Below, piece by piece: positions 1-10,093 of a stretch of 64,000 nt of DNA. The notes beneath the pieces were generated by a model. That model worked only from the letters and a program-made list of their open reading frames with translations, did no database searches and was not told where the DNA came from. The DNA lies in contig KV454015.1 of the NCBI GenBank assembly GCA_001661245.1, forward strand, positions 218,978 to 282,977. Direction: 5' to 3'. The stretch's first letter is position 1. Each line of letters starts with the position of its first letter. The DNA comes from Pachysolen tannophilus NRRL Y-2460 (Eukaryota; Ascomycota; Pichiomycetes; Alaninales; Pachysolenaceae). Both the position numbers and the translations under genes were made by a program.

Positions 1-93
1 AATACGATATCGTCCCCTTTTTTTTTTTTTTTATTTTTTTTTTTTATTATTTCTCGTTTTACTGATGAGATGGAGTTTATTATAGAATGATAT

Positions 94-127
<34 letters not shown>

Positions 128-196
128 TGATGATAGTTTTTTAAAATAGGTAAAGGAAAAAAAACATACAATTGCATGGCCTTACTCTATATAATA

Positions 197-1192
197 CTAA
201 AAATTTTTTTTCTCTTCTTCTTCTTTGCTTTTTATTAAACTATAATTTCTTTTCATGGCATCTTCAATAAAATTTTTTCCAGTTGTTTTCGGATATTTTT
301 TCAAAGGACCTTGTATTAAAACATCTGTATTTGCTTGATTAAACCAAGCAATTGAATACCTATCTTGTTGTATTTCATTTGAATTTGGAATTCGTACTCT
401 ATGAAAATTTGATTTAAATTGATCATCTGACCAAGACATTAGCATGTCACCAATATTAATCACTATATCTCCTAACTTTGCTGGAACTTTTGTCCATTTA
501 TCACCAATCCCAAATGTTGTGAATGTTTCTCTCCCGGGACAAACTTCGAGACCATTATACCCAGGTTCTACATCAGAAATTGAAGTTGATTCTTGGAATA
601 ATAAAGTTAGCACATCAAAATCAGTATGAGCACCAGCTCTCCATAGATTAGACTTATCATTATCATCACCATCGTCATGTTTAAAATAATGAAGAAGCCT
701 TAATGTTGATTGAGCAGTATCTTTTGTAATGTCATGTCTTTCAGTAAAAAAATTTGAAGGAAATTTTAATTCTTCCAGGAAAATTCTTAAAAGTTTCATA
801 CTCAATTCTTGACATTGTTCAATAAACAGTGCAACTTTTATACTCCAATCAGGCTGAAGATTATCATTTAAAGGCCAATTTTCATTTTGTCTATGTAATT
901 GTAATTGAATACTTTCCTTTTGATCAACAGTTAAAGTACTTGGTCTAAGTTGAGAAAAATATTCATAACCTGTATTTTTTAATTTAATAAAAGGAATATC
1001 TTGCTTATTTTTTAAAGGTAAATCAAAAAATTTTTTACTATATTCAAACATATCAGAAATTGTTTCCAATGAAGGTGAATCCTGGTTGTAAATCATGAAA
1101 AACCCTGCATTCTTAGCTGCATCTATAATTTCGATTTTTATTTTTTCATAATTTTCATCAAAATTCGACAAGTCAATTCTTGGAATAGACAT
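197..1192 (-). CDS. 2-oxoglutarate/Fe(II)-dependent dioxygenase family protein
   Basis: Soluble oxygenase of the isopenicillin-N-synthase-like 2OG-Fe(II) family, 331 residues from the first ATG. The upstream in-frame TTG is not used. The N-terminal DIOX_N part covers roughly residues 3-110. The jelly-roll core carries the iron ligands in AHTDFD (His189, Asp191) and in NFHRVR (His264). Arg278 in RYSIAWF is the expected 2-oxoglutarate carboxylate clamp. All catalytic residues are present, so it is probably active. The substrate cannot be read from sequence; fungal relatives are mostly uncharacterised. The tail is very basic/acidic (KSKEEEEKK). It lies tail-to-head with RTS2 on the same strand. 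The 235-base upstream spacer has a long poly-A tract and a short GC-rich patch. Confidence 0.85.
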   Translation of the reverse strand: MSIPRIDLSNFDENYEKIKIEIIDAAKNAGFFMIYNQDSPSLETISDMFEYSKKFFDLPLKNKQDIPFIKLKNTGYEYFSQLRPSTLTVDQKESIQLQLHRQNENWPLNDNLQPDWSIKVALFIEQCQELSMKLLRIFLEELKFPSNFFTERHDITKDTAQSTLRLLHYFKHDDGDDNDKSNLWRAGAHTDFDVLTLLFQESTSISDVEPGYNGLEVCPGRETFTTFGIGDKWTKVPAKLGDIVINIGDMLMSWSDDQFKSNFHRVRIPNSNEIQQDRYSIAWFNQANTDVLIQGPLKKYPKTTGKNFIEDAMKRNYSLIKSKEEEEKKNF

Positions 1193-1427
1193 AATATCTA
1201 CCGAATTAAATATTTGCAATCAAGGGATGCTTGTCAAAAAAAAAAAAAAAAAAAAAAAAAAATGTCAATCATTAGATTTCTATCTTCATCAATGTCAAAG
1301 ATGTCTTATAAATATGTATTTTCAGGTTTGTCCTATCTCGCATAATCGAGGTGCGGCGCCGTCTCTGTCAACTTCGGACTTCACCATAAAACCATAAAAC
1401 TATGAAACCATATATATATAGTAACAG

Positions 1428-2384
1428 TTAATTGCTATTACTCGGAACCGTAGATATATTGTTTTTCTTGACTTTGAACACATTTCCCTTTCTTGGTTTC
1501 AATTTTGGATTTTTAAGATTTTTAGCACCAAGGTTAAAGTGAGTATTAGCTTCTTTACTTTCCTTGGTTTCTTTACAACCCTGATCTCCATCAGCATCAA
1601 TAGGTTTAACAGGGTTAACCATCACTCCACATTTATTTATTTTCTTAGAATATACATTATAATTTATTTCATGTTCTTGCAGGGGCACTTTATTTTTACC
1701 AATGGAAATTTTTATTGGTTGAAATGGTTCAGTAGACAGTTTTAATGATTTTATTGATTCTGAAACAGAACCATCATCTTGATTAATTTCTCTATTTTTC
1801 TTAATTTGGTCATTTATGTATTTAAGCGATATTTCTTCATCATTTTTAACTTTCTTTTCCTGACTCAATAAAGCATCTTTAAATGTATCAATATATCTAA
1901 TATATAAGCCTTGTGGAACTTCAGGCTGAAGAGCTTTCAGTTCATCCAGTTCATCCAGTTCTTCCATATCTTCACCATTATTTATAACATTGTCATCATT
2001 GATGATTTGTATAATATTTTGTTGAGCACAATACAATATAAAACTCGTTAAAGATTTCCACTTTGTTGCATTAAGATGTACATGTTCTCTATCCATTATA
2101 AATTCTTGATAAAACCTATTTGCCTCGATTTTCTTAGAACCATGATTCAACTTCAACAACTTGATGAAGCACCTTAAAAACTCTGCTGAAAACTCGTCTA
2201 CAGTATTCTTGGATAACGATTGAATCTTATTATGATGAGATTCAGACATTATGTGACACTTAAATCCGTTTTCATCTCTACACTGTTTTTGACAAGTTTG
2301 ACAATAAAATTTTAATTTCTGTAAGCCCTTGGCCTTTAATTTATTTGAAAGATATTTGGCTGATCCTATCTCTGCTTTCCCCAT
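1428..2384 (-). CDS. RTS2: Kin17/Rts2-like zinc-finger nuclear protein
   Basis: Protein of 318 residues that starts MGKAEIGSAKYLSNKLKAKG, the standard Kin17 opening. A C2H2-type zinc finger follows at about residues 28-51 (CQTCQKQC ... H ... H). The conserved Kin17 winged-helix region comes next, with HGSKKIEANRFYQEFI and HVHLNATKWKSLTSFI. Kin17 proteins are nuclear and bind DNA/RNA; the yeast member Rts2 is poorly characterised. The C-terminal half is hydrophilic and Lys/Glu/Asp-rich, and longer than in S. cerevisiae Rts2 (about 230 residues). It contains E-CTG-DE repeats, so the reading of CTG matters here. It is divergent from OMA1, with about 200 bases between the start codons. Confidence 0.88.
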   Translation of the reverse strand: MGKAEIGSAKYLSNKLKAKGLQKLKFYCQTCQKQCRDENGFKCHIMSESHHNKIQSLSKNTVDEFSAEFLRCFIKLLKLNHGSKKIEANRFYQEFIMDREHVHLNATKWKSLTSFILYCAQQNIIQIINDDNVINNGEDMEELDELDELKALQPEVPQGLYIRYIDTFKDALLSQEKKVKNDEEISLKYINDQIKKNREINQDDGSVSESIKSLKLSTEPFQPIKISIGKNKVPLQEHEINYNVYSKKINKCGVMVNPVKPIDADGDQGCKETKESKEANTHFNLGAKNLKNPKLKPRKGNVFKVKKNNISTVPSNSN

Positions 2385-2582
2385 ACCACACCAGTTACTT
2401 TAGCGATATCTTTATATCAATATTTAAAATAAAATATAATTTAAAATTAAATTCGGTTTTTCTTCTTTTTGCCTTTTAAAATTTTTTTTCTTTTTTTTAT
2501 ACATTTTTACAATTTTTTTTATTTTTGCTTTTTTGTGTTTGCAATTGAAATTAAATATCAAAAACCAAAACGATTGTTGGAG

Positions 2583-3692
2583 ATGTTTCGAGGGGTATTT
2601 GATAAGAGTGTGAGGAGTGGTTTCCGGTTGAGTGGTTCCAGGTATTCCGGAGGGTATTTTGGAAGGTATTCTGGAGGATATGCCAGAGGGTATACCAAAG
2701 GGTATGCTACATACAAGAGGTTTAATAACCATGTAACAAGAGATTATCTGTTTTTGAGCAATCCAAATACCGCTAAATATATTGGTATTGTTGTTATATT
2801 TTCAGGTGGGTTTTATTTAACACATTTAGATGAAGCTCCGGTGAGTGGTAGGAAAAGGTTTATTTGTGTATCCGAATCAATTGAGAAGAGAATTGGACAA
2901 TATACGTATAATCAAATAATGTCACAATATCGTCGTCAACTTTTACCTTCCAATCACCCTACAACGTTAAAAGTCAAGAGAATCATGGAAAGAATCATTA
3001 GTGCCAGTGGAACTGAGGAAGATCCATTAGTTAACTGGGAAATCCATGTAATTAATTCTAATGATTCACCAAATGCATTTGTTATACCTGGAGGTAAAGT
3101 GTTTGTATTTTCTTCTTTATTACCAATTGCCAAGAATGACGATGGACTTGCCACTATCCTTGCACATGAATTTTCACATCAATTGGCTCGGCATTCAGCA
3201 GAAAATTTATCCAAACTGCCAATTTATTCATTATTGAGTTTAGTTTTATATACCATAACGGGTTCTGATACTTTGAATAATTTGTTAATTCGAAGTGTTA
3301 TTGCAATGCCTGCATCGAGAGAAATGGAAACAGAGGCAGATTATATTGGATTAATGATTATGTCCCAACTGTGTTTTGATCCTCATGAAGCTCCAAAAGT
3401 TTGGCAAAGGTTTAGTGATTATGAATCCAAGACGGGAAACAGAGTTCCTGAATTCTTAAGTACTCACCCAGCAACAAAGAGAAGATTGGAAAATATGAAT
3501 AAATGGTTGCCAGAAGCAAACATGAAGAGAGAGGCAAGCAATTGTGGTGCTTATGGTGCTTATGGTGCTTCGTTTAATCTGTTTTTCAATGATTTAAGCC
3601 TCCAGGGCAGTAGTAGGGGCGGCGGCGGCTTCGGTGCCCCTGCCGCCACCACCACCCACCGCCCCGACAATTCTGATTCAGATTTTTGGTGA
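2583..3692 (+). CDS. OMA1: Mitochondrial inner-membrane metalloendopeptidase Oma1
   Basis: Zinc metalloprotease of the mitochondrial inner membrane (M48 family) that takes part in membrane-protein quality control. The chosen ATG gives 369 residues; the longer open frame upstream has no ATG. The N-terminus is basic and rich in Gly/Tyr/Ser/Arg (SGGY, RGY, KGY repeats), as expected of a presequence. A membrane segment lies at about 66-80. The zinc motif HEFSH is at 195-199, with METEADYIG supplying the third ligand region. STHPATKRRLENMNKWLPEA near the C-terminus is typical of the family. CTG codons 212 and 263 sit where, as I recall, yeast Oma1 has Ala. The last about 30 codons are GC-rich and encode a Gly/Ala/Thr tail that looks like a recent low-complexity extension. 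Confidence 0.93.
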   Translation: MFRGVFDKSVRSGFRLSGSRYSGGYFGRYSGGYARGYTKGYATYKRFNNHVTRDYLFLSNPNTAKYIGIVVIFSGGFYLTHLDEAPVSGRKRFICVSESIEKRIGQYTYNQIMSQYRRQLLPSNHPTTLKVKRIMERIISASGTEEDPLVNWEIHVINSNDSPNAFVIPGGKVFVFSSLLPIAKNDDGLATILAHEFSHQLARHSAENLSKLPIYSLLSLVLYTITGSDTLNNLLIRSVIAMPASREMETEADYIGLMIMSQLCFDPHEAPKVWQRFSDYESKTGNRVPEFLSTHPATKRRLENMNKWLPEANMKREASNCGAYGAYGASFNLFFNDLSLQGSSRGGGGFGAPAATTTHRPDNSDSDFW

Positions 3693-4077
3693 GAAAACAC
3701 AATGAAAAAAAATTAAAAAAAAAAAAAAAAAAAACGAGCCACATTCTACTCCTACTTTCTACTTTTGTATCTGCCCGCTTCTGTATCTGCCCACGGCCGC
3801 TGGCCGCCCTTGCCGCCGCCCACTTCTCACTTCCACTACTACTACTACTACTGCCGCTGCTTTTTCTTTTTCTTTCTGCCCGCCTGCCGCCTTTGAAACA
3901 TAGCCACTACCTGTAAAAAATACACGCAACCGCCCCTGAAACGTCACTAATTTTTTATTTTTTTTAATTTTGTTTGTTTGTTTGTCATTCCCAGATTTTG
4001 GGGCTGGCGCTAATTCTGACGCTGTTGAAGCTAAAAAAAGAAGTTAAGATCTCATAGTAATATTACTACTATTATTA

Positions 4078-4112
<35 letters not shown>

Positions 4113-4716
4113 TATTTATTTTATAATTCTTTAATACTTTAATCATTATATTTTTTTTTTTAAATCGGATCCATTCAAAATCATCCTAGATCTTATATTA
4201 TCAAATATAGATTTAAATATATCTATATATATATTTATATATATATATATATTGATTGATTTTTTATTTGTTCTTTGTTTTGGTTGTATTACTTGATCTT
4301 TTCTTTTTTTTCTTGATTTTTGATTTTTTTTCATTTTTTCTCTTTTTTTTTTAGGTCGTTGAATGGCCCATAAAGTAAAGAACAATTTTAAAAATAACCC
4401 AAATTAGAAGTAAAATCATACGGAAAACTATAATCAATAAATAAGTCAATAATAATTAGCCATAGATCATAGATAATTATTAAAATAAGTTATCATTAGT
4501 GTTTTTTTTTAGATGATTGAGATCGTATATGTATAAAGATATAGAAGGAAAGAAATAACGAAAAAAAAATTTTTTCTTTTTTTTTTTTTTTTTTTAGATC
4601 TCATACTTGCACTCGTTGAATATTAGTACCATCATAACTATTTGACTTTATTATTTCGTTCGTCTTAGATATATATATATATATATATATATATCTTCAA
4701 TATTTATTAATTCATT
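3693..4716 (+). other. Intergenic region, OMA1 to 4717 gene
   Basis: No gene recognised. It opens with poly-A. About 3770-3895 is an unusually C-rich, GC-rich patch with (CTA)n/(CTG)n-like runs, continuous in character with the GC-rich tail of OMA1. Then come a TTTG run, a (TTA)n microsatellite near 4070-4110, poly-T tracts, and an (AT)n run at about 4671-4694 just before the next start codon. The open frames in it are low-complexity. Confidence 0.7.
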
Positions 4717-6447
4717 ATGGGGTTCAATAGTACTGGATTGGCCGTTGGTTTGGCTATCGGGATACCCTCGGTAGTTATCATAACTATTTCATTGATTTTC
4801 CTGTATAGGTCCGGGAGAAAATTTAAGCGTGAAGGTAGGGAAGAAGGTATAGAAAATAGTAAAGATTTCGAGTTGGATGAGATTTCATTTAATAATGGTG
4901 AAGATTATCCTGGATATTCAAAAAAGATGAATGAATTTGTTAGATCGAGTACTACTGGAAGTACAAGCAGCAGTCCTGTTGGATCAGGTTCTGGATCTGG
5001 TACAAAATCCGACTCTGGTTCGGTTTCAGCACCTGCATCTTCGGTTCGGCCTCCAGTGGCGCCCTTAAATGGTTCTTCAGATCAGTTGGGACGTGTTAAC
5101 AATTATACGGTTGCTAAAAAGAGAATGAATTCCGATATATCGTTAGTAAAGACTATTGATCATCATAGCAATAGATCTTCCGATGATGCTCAAAATAAGA
5201 GATCGATGAGTAGTAATCTGACTGATACAAACTCTCGTCCAAATTCTAATACACATACCAATCATCAGCACCAACATCTGAATCAACATCAGCAGTTCCC
5301 TCCACATTCTCAATCACATTCACATTCACAATCTTATCAAAATTTGAAAAATCCAATTAATAGATCAAATTCACAATCTTTACTGGATTATTACGATTCA
5401 GTTATACCTGTGCTACCACCAAGTGCCCTGTCTCATTCTCATTCAGCAAGTCACAATAGTAATTTGAATAATAATAATCAACTGAATGGAAGTAACAGTG
5501 GTATAAATAGCTCAGGACAAATTGGGTCTGGAAATCTGTCTTTATCATCTCCAGTGATTGCTAATCTGGGTTCCATAACAGATGAATCGAATTCTAGTTC
5601 TTATAATTTTTTGTCAAGATTCAGACCAAAACATGATAAATTACACAAGACACATCGTATTGTTAAACCTCAAATCATATCTGAACCAGAAATACCGGAT
5701 AATGAAAGTGTTAGCTCGTCGCAAAACGAATATATTAAACTGTTGAATAAAAATGATTCATCTTCATTCCCACTCACAACACATACAAGAGCTAATGCAT
5801 CAGCTCATGCACTTAACCTGTTTAATAATATCCCAAGTTATACATCAAGATCAAATAGTAATTCACCATTGAATGGATCAAACGGATCAAATGGATCAAA
5901 TCCAGCTCTTATAAATGGCAGCAATAATAATCTTCAAAATAAAATTTATAATAAAAATGGTTCTCATAGATCTTCTGATCAAGGTATAGAAACTAGAAAT
6001 TCAATACCTGTAAGTAGTACAAATGGTTCCATTTCAACAAGTAATGATAGTAGCAAATTGAGAAGATCAGGGACTAGTCGCAATATGTTAAATGATATAC
6101 TTCAAAAAGAAGATGATATTTCTTCGCAAAAAAATAATACAATAACATCAGAAAATGTACCAGTTGCCAAAACAAAATTTGAAGAACCTATAGCTGTTCC
6201 TTCTCTGCCATTAACTCCACAAGAATCTCCATTTAAAGATTCAATGAAAATGCCACCTAGAGTTTCTCAATATATCAATAACGATTCATTTTCATCTTTA
6301 CCATCAAGCGTTGGAAATAGAGGAACTCCAGAATTGGAGAACGTTATTAGTAATAGTGGAAGTAAAGGTATAATTGTTGATGAAGGATATACAAATTATG
6401 ATAATAACAAAAAAAAATTTTTGAAGAGCGTAAGACCTCAATTTTAA
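4717..6447 (+). CDS. Single-pass membrane protein with long Ser/Asn-rich cytoplasmic tail
   Basis: 576 residues. There is no cleavable signal peptide. One transmembrane helix lies near the N-terminus, about residues 8-30 (GLAVGLAIGIPSVVIITISL), followed by a basic stop-transfer stretch (RSGRKFKREGR). The rest is low-complexity, rich in Ser, Asn, His and Gln, with scattered phospho-site-like SP/TP motifs and several short NGSNGS repeats. The short ectodomain plus Gly-rich TM resembles the Skg6/Tos2-type membrane proteins of yeast bud-neck polarity, but I cannot confirm that without a search. Many in-frame CTG codons lie in the Ser/Asn-rich parts; as Leu they would be odd, as Ala or Ser they fit. 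Simple GATC/GAT-rich codon runs suggest repeat slippage. Confidence 0.8.
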   Translation: MGFNSTGLAVGLAIGIPSVVIITISLIFLYRSGRKFKREGREEGIENSKDFELDEISFNNGEDYPGYSKKMNEFVRSSTTGSTSSSPVGSGSGSGTKSDSGSVSAPASSVRPPVAPLNGSSDQLGRVNNYTVAKKRMNSDISLVKTIDHHSNRSSDDAQNKRSMSSNLTDTNSRPNSNTHTNHQHQHLNQHQQFPPHSQSHSHSQSYQNLKNPINRSNSQSLLDYYDSVIPVLPPSALSHSHSASHNSNLNNNNQLNGSNSGINSSGQIGSGNLSLSSPVIANLGSITDESNSSSYNFLSRFRPKHDKLHKTHRIVKPQIISEPEIPDNESVSSSQNEYIKLLNKNDSSSFPLTTHTRANASAHALNLFNNIPSYTSRSNSNSPLNGSNGSNGSNPALINGSNNNLQNKIYNKNGSHRSSDQGIETRNSIPVSSTNGSISTSNDSSKLRRSGTSRNMLNDILQKEDDISSQKNNTITSENVPVAKTKFEEPIAVPSLPLTPQESPFKDSMKMPPRVSQYINNDSFSSLPSSVGNRGTPELENVISNSGSKGIIVDEGYTNYDNNKKKFLKSVRPQF

Positions 6448-6992
6448 GGGAATAATTTGGATGGATCTTGAAGGTATTTTTACAAGGTAAAAAAGTTTTA
6501 CTGTATCATTATGAATGGAATATATCCATAAATTTTTTTGTGGGCCCAATCTTTTTTTCTTTTTTTTTTATTATTATTATTATCATTTTTCATTTTTCAT
6601 TTTCATTTTTCTTTCAAGAAGTATAAACAAACTACACTTTTTCTTTCTCTTATTACATTTTCTTGTCTTTAGAATTACTTAGAATTTCATTTCATTGATT
6701 CATTTTTTATTTTCTTTCCCTTGATATTGAACATTTTCTCCTTGCCCTTTTTTTATTTTTTATTTTTTTATATTTTATCTTTATTTTGATTTTATTTATT
6801 TCATACTTTTTTTTTATTTTAAATTGTCTTCCAAGTGAACGGAGTTGCCTCTTTTAAATTTTATATTTTAAATAATTATAGTATTAACTTCATGTAGGTA
6901 GGTATATACAAGTGAGAATGAATAGAAGAACTCTTCAATTAGAAACAAAACACACACCTCTAAGAAAGAAAGAAAGAAAAAGAATAATAATA
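6448..6992. other. Convergent intergenic region
   Basis: Lies between the 3' ends of the 4717 gene and COA1. Long T-rich tracts (TTTTTATTTTT) and (TTA)n; no gene seen. Several T-rich stretches could serve 3'-end formation on both strands. Confidence 0.65.
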
Positions 6993-7595
6993 TTATAAAG
7001 CAAACTCAACACTATTGTCTTCCAATAAATTAATTATTTTATCTTCGCCATCAACCAATAATGACCATTGTACAATTTGAAATAAATGACTTCTACTACT
7101 TCTATTTGCTTTTAAAATCATTAATCCAGAATTTTTATTACCTTTAACACGAACTGAAATATCAACAACACCACTTACAGTATTTAACTCACCTTTAACC
7201 CATGGAATCAAATCAGCATAACTAATTTCTTTTCCCAAAAGTTCTCTAGCAACTTGAGATCTACGTAAAAAATACATTGTAGCATTCATCACTGGTGAAG
7301 ACATTTTTTCATAATTAAATATTCCAAAAAGTGAAATGGCCATCAGCACCACAAATCCTAAAAAATATATTCTTTGTTGACCCTTTTGACGAAGTGGATC
7401 CGGAAGCTCATGATTAGTGGTCATTGGCCTTTTCCCAGAAACTGTCTCAATAAGCTCATCAGGTTGATGTTCACTATGTAAAAATCTCCTAGTCAAAATT
7501 AACCTTGATGACGGCCTCGTAATTAAAACCGAAAATGGAAAACCGAAATTTTTTTTAACACAGCTATTAACACCTAATCTTGCAGACAAAAACAT
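6993..7595 (-). CDS. COA1: Cytochrome c oxidase assembly factor Coa1
   Basis: Mitochondrial inner-membrane protein needed early in Cox1 maturation and complex IV assembly. 200 residues, close to the usual yeast length. The N-terminal about 40 residues are basic and Ser/Arg-rich with no acidic residues, as in a matrix-targeting presequence. Family landmarks: LPDPLRQKGQQRIYFLGF, then one transmembrane helix (about 76-93), then SLFGIFNYEKMSSPV and TMYFLRRS, then a C-terminal domain with VRVKGNKNSG. A CTG codon falls inside the TM helix, where Ala or Leu would both be tolerated. It is divergent from TFB1 across about 300 bases. An open frame further upstream in another frame looks spurious. Confidence 0.9.
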   Translation of the reverse strand: MFLSARLGVNSCVKKNFGFPFSVLITRPSSRLILTRRFLHSEHQPDELIETVSGKRPMTTNHELPDPLRQKGQQRIYFLGFVVLMAISLFGIFNYEKMSSPVMNATMYFLRRSQVARELLGKEISYADLIPWVKGELNTVSGVVDISVRVKGNKNSGLMILKANRSSRSHLFQIVQWSLLVDGEDKIINLLEDNSVEFAL

Positions 7596-7900
7596 CTTAT
7601 CTCAACAATAACGAAAACTAGAAATATCCCTATTGATATCTTTAAGGAAAAAAAGTATTCTCTTTTATTAATATCCTCCTCGTCGTCGTCGTTAAACTCT
7701 TCGTCCAATTTAAAAAATTCAAAATGAACCAAAAAAAAACCAAACGGTCGTGTGTTAACAGCCATAAGCTGAAAATGGGTCATAAGATGAGCCAAAAAAT
7801 TTCTTGAGGTCAAATTGATAAAAGTTATCTTAAAGTAAGTAATTGGTATTGAGTTTTGTTTAATTGAGAAATTATATAATCTTCAATCAGTCTCTTGATC
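7596..7900. promoter_or_regulatory. Shared COA1/TFB1 promoter region
   Basis: 305 bases between two divergent start codons. AT-rich, with a (CGT)n/(GAC)n patch near 7680-7697. No specific site stands out. Confidence 0.5.
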
Positions 7901-9955
7901 ATGGCGACTGTTTTTGGGGCTGCTTTGGTGAAGGATAAGTCTGGGATGTTAACTATTCATGAGGAATATTCACCTCCAAAATTGGTATGGAAGTCGATTG
8001 ATAGTTCTATAAATGTACCTATTATTGAGATACCATTGGATCGTATAACTAATTTACAAGCGACTAAACCTTCATCAGCCAAGATGATGTTAAATGTGAT
8101 AACTAAGGAGAATGAGACTGCTGCTCCAAAGAAAAATGTGTTTGCGTTTACGCATAGACCGACAATGGATAATATTAAAGGAGCGTTACAACAGATTGTT
8201 GCTAGAAAGAAAACTTCGATCCAGGCGGCTCAACAGAGTATAAGTGAGGGAGGAAGTAATACACTGACGCCCTCTGGGCTGCCAGGTACACCTCAGCTGC
8301 AGTTGCAGCAGCAGCAACTGCAACAACAACAGCAACAGCAGATTGTTGTTGATGATGAGTTTTTATCGAATTTATTGGATTCAAAAAGGTTGTTGAAAAA
8401 TCATCTGTTACAACAAAAAGTTTTAATTGAAAATAAACAATTGATGTCAACTTTCCAAGAAGCTGTGATGAATAATGGGTTGGACCCTACAGAGTTTTGG
8501 AATACAAGAATTCATTTATTGAGATCGTATGCCATACAACATAATCAAAGGAAAGGACCTTATAATGTTTTAAGTACAATTAAACCTGTTGCATCTTCGG
8601 ATAATCAAGTTGATGTTTCAGTAACAAGAGAAAAAATACATGCAATATTTGAACAATATCCCATAGTGAGGAAAGCTTATGATGATAATGTTCCTAAATT
8701 GAGTGAAGGTGATTTTTGGTCGAGATTTTTTAGTTCAAAACTATTTAGAAAATTAAGAGGTGAAAAAAATTATAATAAAGTTAGAGGTGATATTATATTG
8801 GATAAATATTTGTATTATGATCCAGATTTTACAGATGATATACAAGGAGATGAGGATGAGATTGGGAAAAATAAAAAACAGAAAACAAATGAACATATTG
8901 ATAAGTTTATCGATGTATTTGCGAATGAAGAAGATGTTTCTGCAAAATATGGTAATGCACCAGATATGACTATGAGGTACGATAAAGATCAAGATATGGT
9001 TTCCATATTAAGAGATATGAATAGATTATCTAAAAATATGCTTTCTAATGCAACTAAAGATAAGGATGAAACACTTGAAGAAGAAGAACATGAAAAAGAA
9101 GATCAATTGGCATTTTCAGATTTAGAGGAAAAAGAAACAACTGAATATAATGAACTAAAAGTTAATTCAAATTTAAATATAGCAGCTAATTTACTCGAAA
9201 AAAATGGACTGAAAATTGATAAATTACAATATTCAAAATTCATATCAAATATGAAATCATATTTTGATGAAGAATTAGATTTACTGGAAACATATGAATC
9301 AGAAGAAAGTAAAAAACAAATTCTTGAAGCATCAAAGGAAATCTCAGCAGCTGTTAAACTAAATTCTAAACAATCGAGACAAAGTTGGCAAATTTCAAAG
9401 TTACAAGGATTGGACAGTATGCAAATGTTATCTTCTTCCGCTTCTTCTGCTTCTTCATCAACAAATATAACAGCAGCTAATAATAGCGGTAACAATGGCG
9501 CTTTTCCAACACCAAATAGCCCTCCGATTCCAAACCTGTCTTCTGGATCACAACAGGATGAGATCATTCCTGATTTTCCAGTTCCATTATTGGAAAATTT
9601 AAGACTAACCCATTCCACATCGATTGAATTCTTGCGTCATTTTTGGTTACACTTTAGCAGTGGCTCGAAGCATCAAGTGGGTACGTTACAAAAACTATAT
9701 AATTCATTGCAAAAATCACATCAGAGGGTAGATGCAATATTGAAACAGATTGAAGATAATCCGAAGCTTTGTATGAAGGCAAAAGAAGTTATGGGGCCAT
9801 TAATCAACAGTTTGGATAAGGCTATTCAAAAATATGAAGCTGAACTATATAAGCAAGCTAATAACGACAATACTCCTAATAATGGCTTGACACATAAATC
9901 GGAGAATAATAATAGTAGTAGTTTGAATACTTCTTTTGTTAAAACTACAACTTGA
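7901..9955 (+). CDS. TFB1: TFIIH core subunit Tfb1 (p62)
   Basis: Subunit of TFIIH, acting in RNA polymerase II initiation and nucleotide-excision repair in the nucleus. The start chosen is MATVFGAALVKDKSG; the preceding in-frame TTG-ATC is 5' leader. 684 residues against about 640 in S. cerevisiae. The N-terminal PH/GLUE-like domain (about 1-115) is followed by a Gln-rich linker. Next come the BSD region with LLQQKVLIENKQLM, EFWNTRI and PYNVLSTIKPVASS, and a second BSD segment with FWSRFFSSKLFRKLRGEK. The C-terminal helical part (SIEFLRHFWLHF ... VGTLQKLYNSLQ) matches the family. The middle linker is acidic and Ser-rich. CTG in KNH-CTG-LQQK lies where yeast has Ser. Convergent with SWA2, 138 bases apart. 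Confidence 0.94.
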   Translation: MATVFGAALVKDKSGMLTIHEEYSPPKLVWKSIDSSINVPIIEIPLDRITNLQATKPSSAKMMLNVITKENETAAPKKNVFAFTHRPTMDNIKGALQQIVARKKTSIQAAQQSISEGGSNTLTPSGLPGTPQLQLQQQQLQQQQQQQIVVDDEFLSNLLDSKRLLKNHLLQQKVLIENKQLMSTFQEAVMNNGLDPTEFWNTRIHLLRSYAIQHNQRKGPYNVLSTIKPVASSDNQVDVSVTREKIHAIFEQYPIVRKAYDDNVPKLSEGDFWSRFFSSKLFRKLRGEKNYNKVRGDIILDKYLYYDPDFTDDIQGDEDEIGKNKKQKTNEHIDKFIDVFANEEDVSAKYGNAPDMTMRYDKDQDMVSILRDMNRLSKNMLSNATKDKDETLEEEEHEKEDQLAFSDLEEKETTEYNELKVNSNLNIAANLLEKNGLKIDKLQYSKFISNMKSYFDEELDLLETYESEESKKQILEASKEISAAVKLNSKQSRQSWQISKLQGLDSMQMLSSSASSASSSTNITAANNSGNNGAFPTPNSPPIPNLSSGSQQDEIIPDFPVPLLENLRLTHSTSIEFLRHFWLHFSSGSKHQVGTLQKLYNSLQKSHQRVDAILKQIEDNPKLCMKAKEVMGPLINSLDKAIQKYEAELYKQANNDNTPNNGLTHKSENNNSSSLNTSFVKTTT

Positions 9956-10093
9956 AATCCCATCCTTCCTCTTTTCTTTTTTTTTCAAATGCTTATTTGC
10001 TTCTTGCTTTTTTTTTTTTATTTTTGTATAAACTATTTTAAAAAACATAATGAAAAACACTATATAAAATCATCAAAGTAATACATCTATATA

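Noticed and set aside
1320-1385. GC-rich stretch with short inverted repeats (CTCG/CGAG, GCGGCGCCG), considered as a tRNA or other RNA
   Set aside because: No cloverleaf, A-box or B-box; more likely part of the oxygenase promoter.
3686-3947. Frames in the C-rich patch after OMA1
   Set aside because: Low-complexity Leu/Pro or Gly/Arg products, no conserved feature.
7574-7813. 79-codon minus frame overlapping the COA1 start
   Set aside because: It overlaps the COA1 start in another frame, is low-complexity and has no family features.
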